Assembly: GCA_009760855.2 (NCBI GenBank)
Contig: WPIO01000066.1
Coordinates: 1 to 64,000 of the forward strand
Length of the DNA stretch: 64,000 nt
From: Cristatella mucedo
Taxonomy: Eukaryota; Bryozoa; Phylactolaemata; Cristatellidae
Direction of reading: 5' to 3'
The translations under genes and the position numbers were made by a program. Below the pieces are notes generated by a model. It made no database searches, was not told the DNA's origin, and worked only from the letters and a program-made list of their open reading frames with translations. Each line of letters begins with the position of its first letter. Position 1 is the stretch's first letter. Shown here piece by piece: positions 63,013 through 64,000 of the stretch.

Positions 63013-64000
63013 GCGTAAATATCACGGCCAGCTACCAGTCTGCTGAGAATATTGTTGTGACTGCTGGAAGTTTGGAACTTATTGCGTCGCAAATTGCGAC
63101 GACAACAAGCTTGAACTTACCACTGAAAATCCGGAAGATGTCAAGGTCAATAAAGCGTCAGTTTCACATGTAGCACAAGTTCAGGCCTTAGTTTAAACTG
63201 CGTGTATTAACATCGGGAAGGCCGATATATGGCTTGAGAATCGAGAGGTGACGATTTAACATGAAGGCTCAGATATGGCTGCTGATTACGTCCGAGTGTC
63301 TGGTCCCTTTAGCCTCAACTCGTGGTATGAGTGGTGAAGGGGTAGTTCTTCCTGAGACTGCTTATAGCTGCTGCTGCGGAGCCTGCTGTGATTGTTGCAA
63401 CTTACTTTGATACTTTGCTACTACGTGACCGGCTGAGATTAAAGACTGGTGCTTTGACGCTTGACATGTTTTTTTTCTCCCACTACGAGCCGACTACTGG
63501 TGATGTCGCCACTGCTAGTTACGCGATTGCTGCGAACTCTCATTGGGTGCCACATGAGAGCCCTCATTTCTGTGAAGTTGCGCACTGCAGCAGTACGTGG
63601 CTACGCCGCGCACGGCGCTGCTTAAGGCTGCAGAAGATTGCTTGTAGATCTCGAGAGTTTCATGTTTGAACGGCGACTATTCTTCTAGTTTTTTGCCGAC
63701 TTAAGGAAGGATTACCTCTTCTGTGTCATGATGTACTTAGCTTCCGTACAAGAAGCTGCTGTTGACTTTGAAAGTTAGTTACTGCCATGTTGTCTGTCAA
63801 CTTCGGGTACGTGAATGTTGACAAACTTCGACCACTTACGATTATGCTACGGTTTTTGAATCGACGTGTCGTAAAAGCTAATGCATTGGACTTTTTGTTA
63901 CGATTCACCTTTGTTTTAGTGTTCACTGCGTTTTGAAACTTTGGCAGTATGGTAATGCTTAAAGAAATGCTGGACACCGGGAGTTATATATCATATCCCA
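63013..64000. other. unassigned host sequence
   Basis: No recognisable gene. A 93-residue plus frame at 63,388 and others lack motifs. Confidence 0.35.

Overview
This is an animal (aquatic-invertebrate-like) nuclear genome window. The evidence is exon-intron structure (51,221-52,435), a GT31 glycosyltransferase remnant, long microsatellites and many L2/CR1-type LINE and tRNA-derived SINE copies. I cannot name the species from sequence alone.

Layout. 1-27,110: host DNA of mixed composition, almost entirely repeats. These include two L2/CR1-like LINE families (called LINE-A and LINE-B here), two SINE families (SINE-I and SINE-II), a 447-bp (CT)n tract, (AG)n tracts, and 12-bp, 16-bp and ~25-bp tandem arrays. 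A broken beta-1,3-galactosyltransferase (17,529-18,385) and a propeller-like reading frame (26,190-26,789) are also present. 27,112-27,642: a frame with 20-residue repeats at the edge of the AT-rich block.

27,833-47,540: a very AT-rich, tightly packed block with both strands coding. I read it as a decayed endogenous adintovirus / Maverick-Polinton-type DNA virus. It carries a retroviral-type integrase, double-jelly-roll-type major capsid candidate, two tandem minor-capsid-like paralogues, FtsK/HerA-type packaging ATPase, adenain-like protease, a zinc-ribbon (DUF5679/pX-like) protein, a parvovirus-type phospholipase A2 gene, a hydrophobic pVI-like protein and the C-terminal end of a protein-primed DNA polymerase B. 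Less expected cargo includes a YqaJ-type nuclease, an HNH-AP2 endonuclease, four phage-tail-fibre-like genes, a three-gene tandem family of unknown function and several small unknown genes. Most long genes carry a nonsense codon or frameshift, two are split by LINE-A insertions, and the polymerase end is cut off by LINE-derived DNA. Nearly every viral gene has a TATAG-like element within about 10 bp of its start codon, which looks like a virus-specific promoter.

47,541-64,000: host DNA again. It holds LINE-A and LINE-B fragments, some nested or inverted, a host gene whose last two exons encode a CARD-like domain, a Tc1/mariner remnant containing a LINE-B, and an inverted pair of SINE-II copies. 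LINE-A and SINE-II share a 3' stem-loop, suggesting LINE-A (or a relative) mobilised the SINEs.
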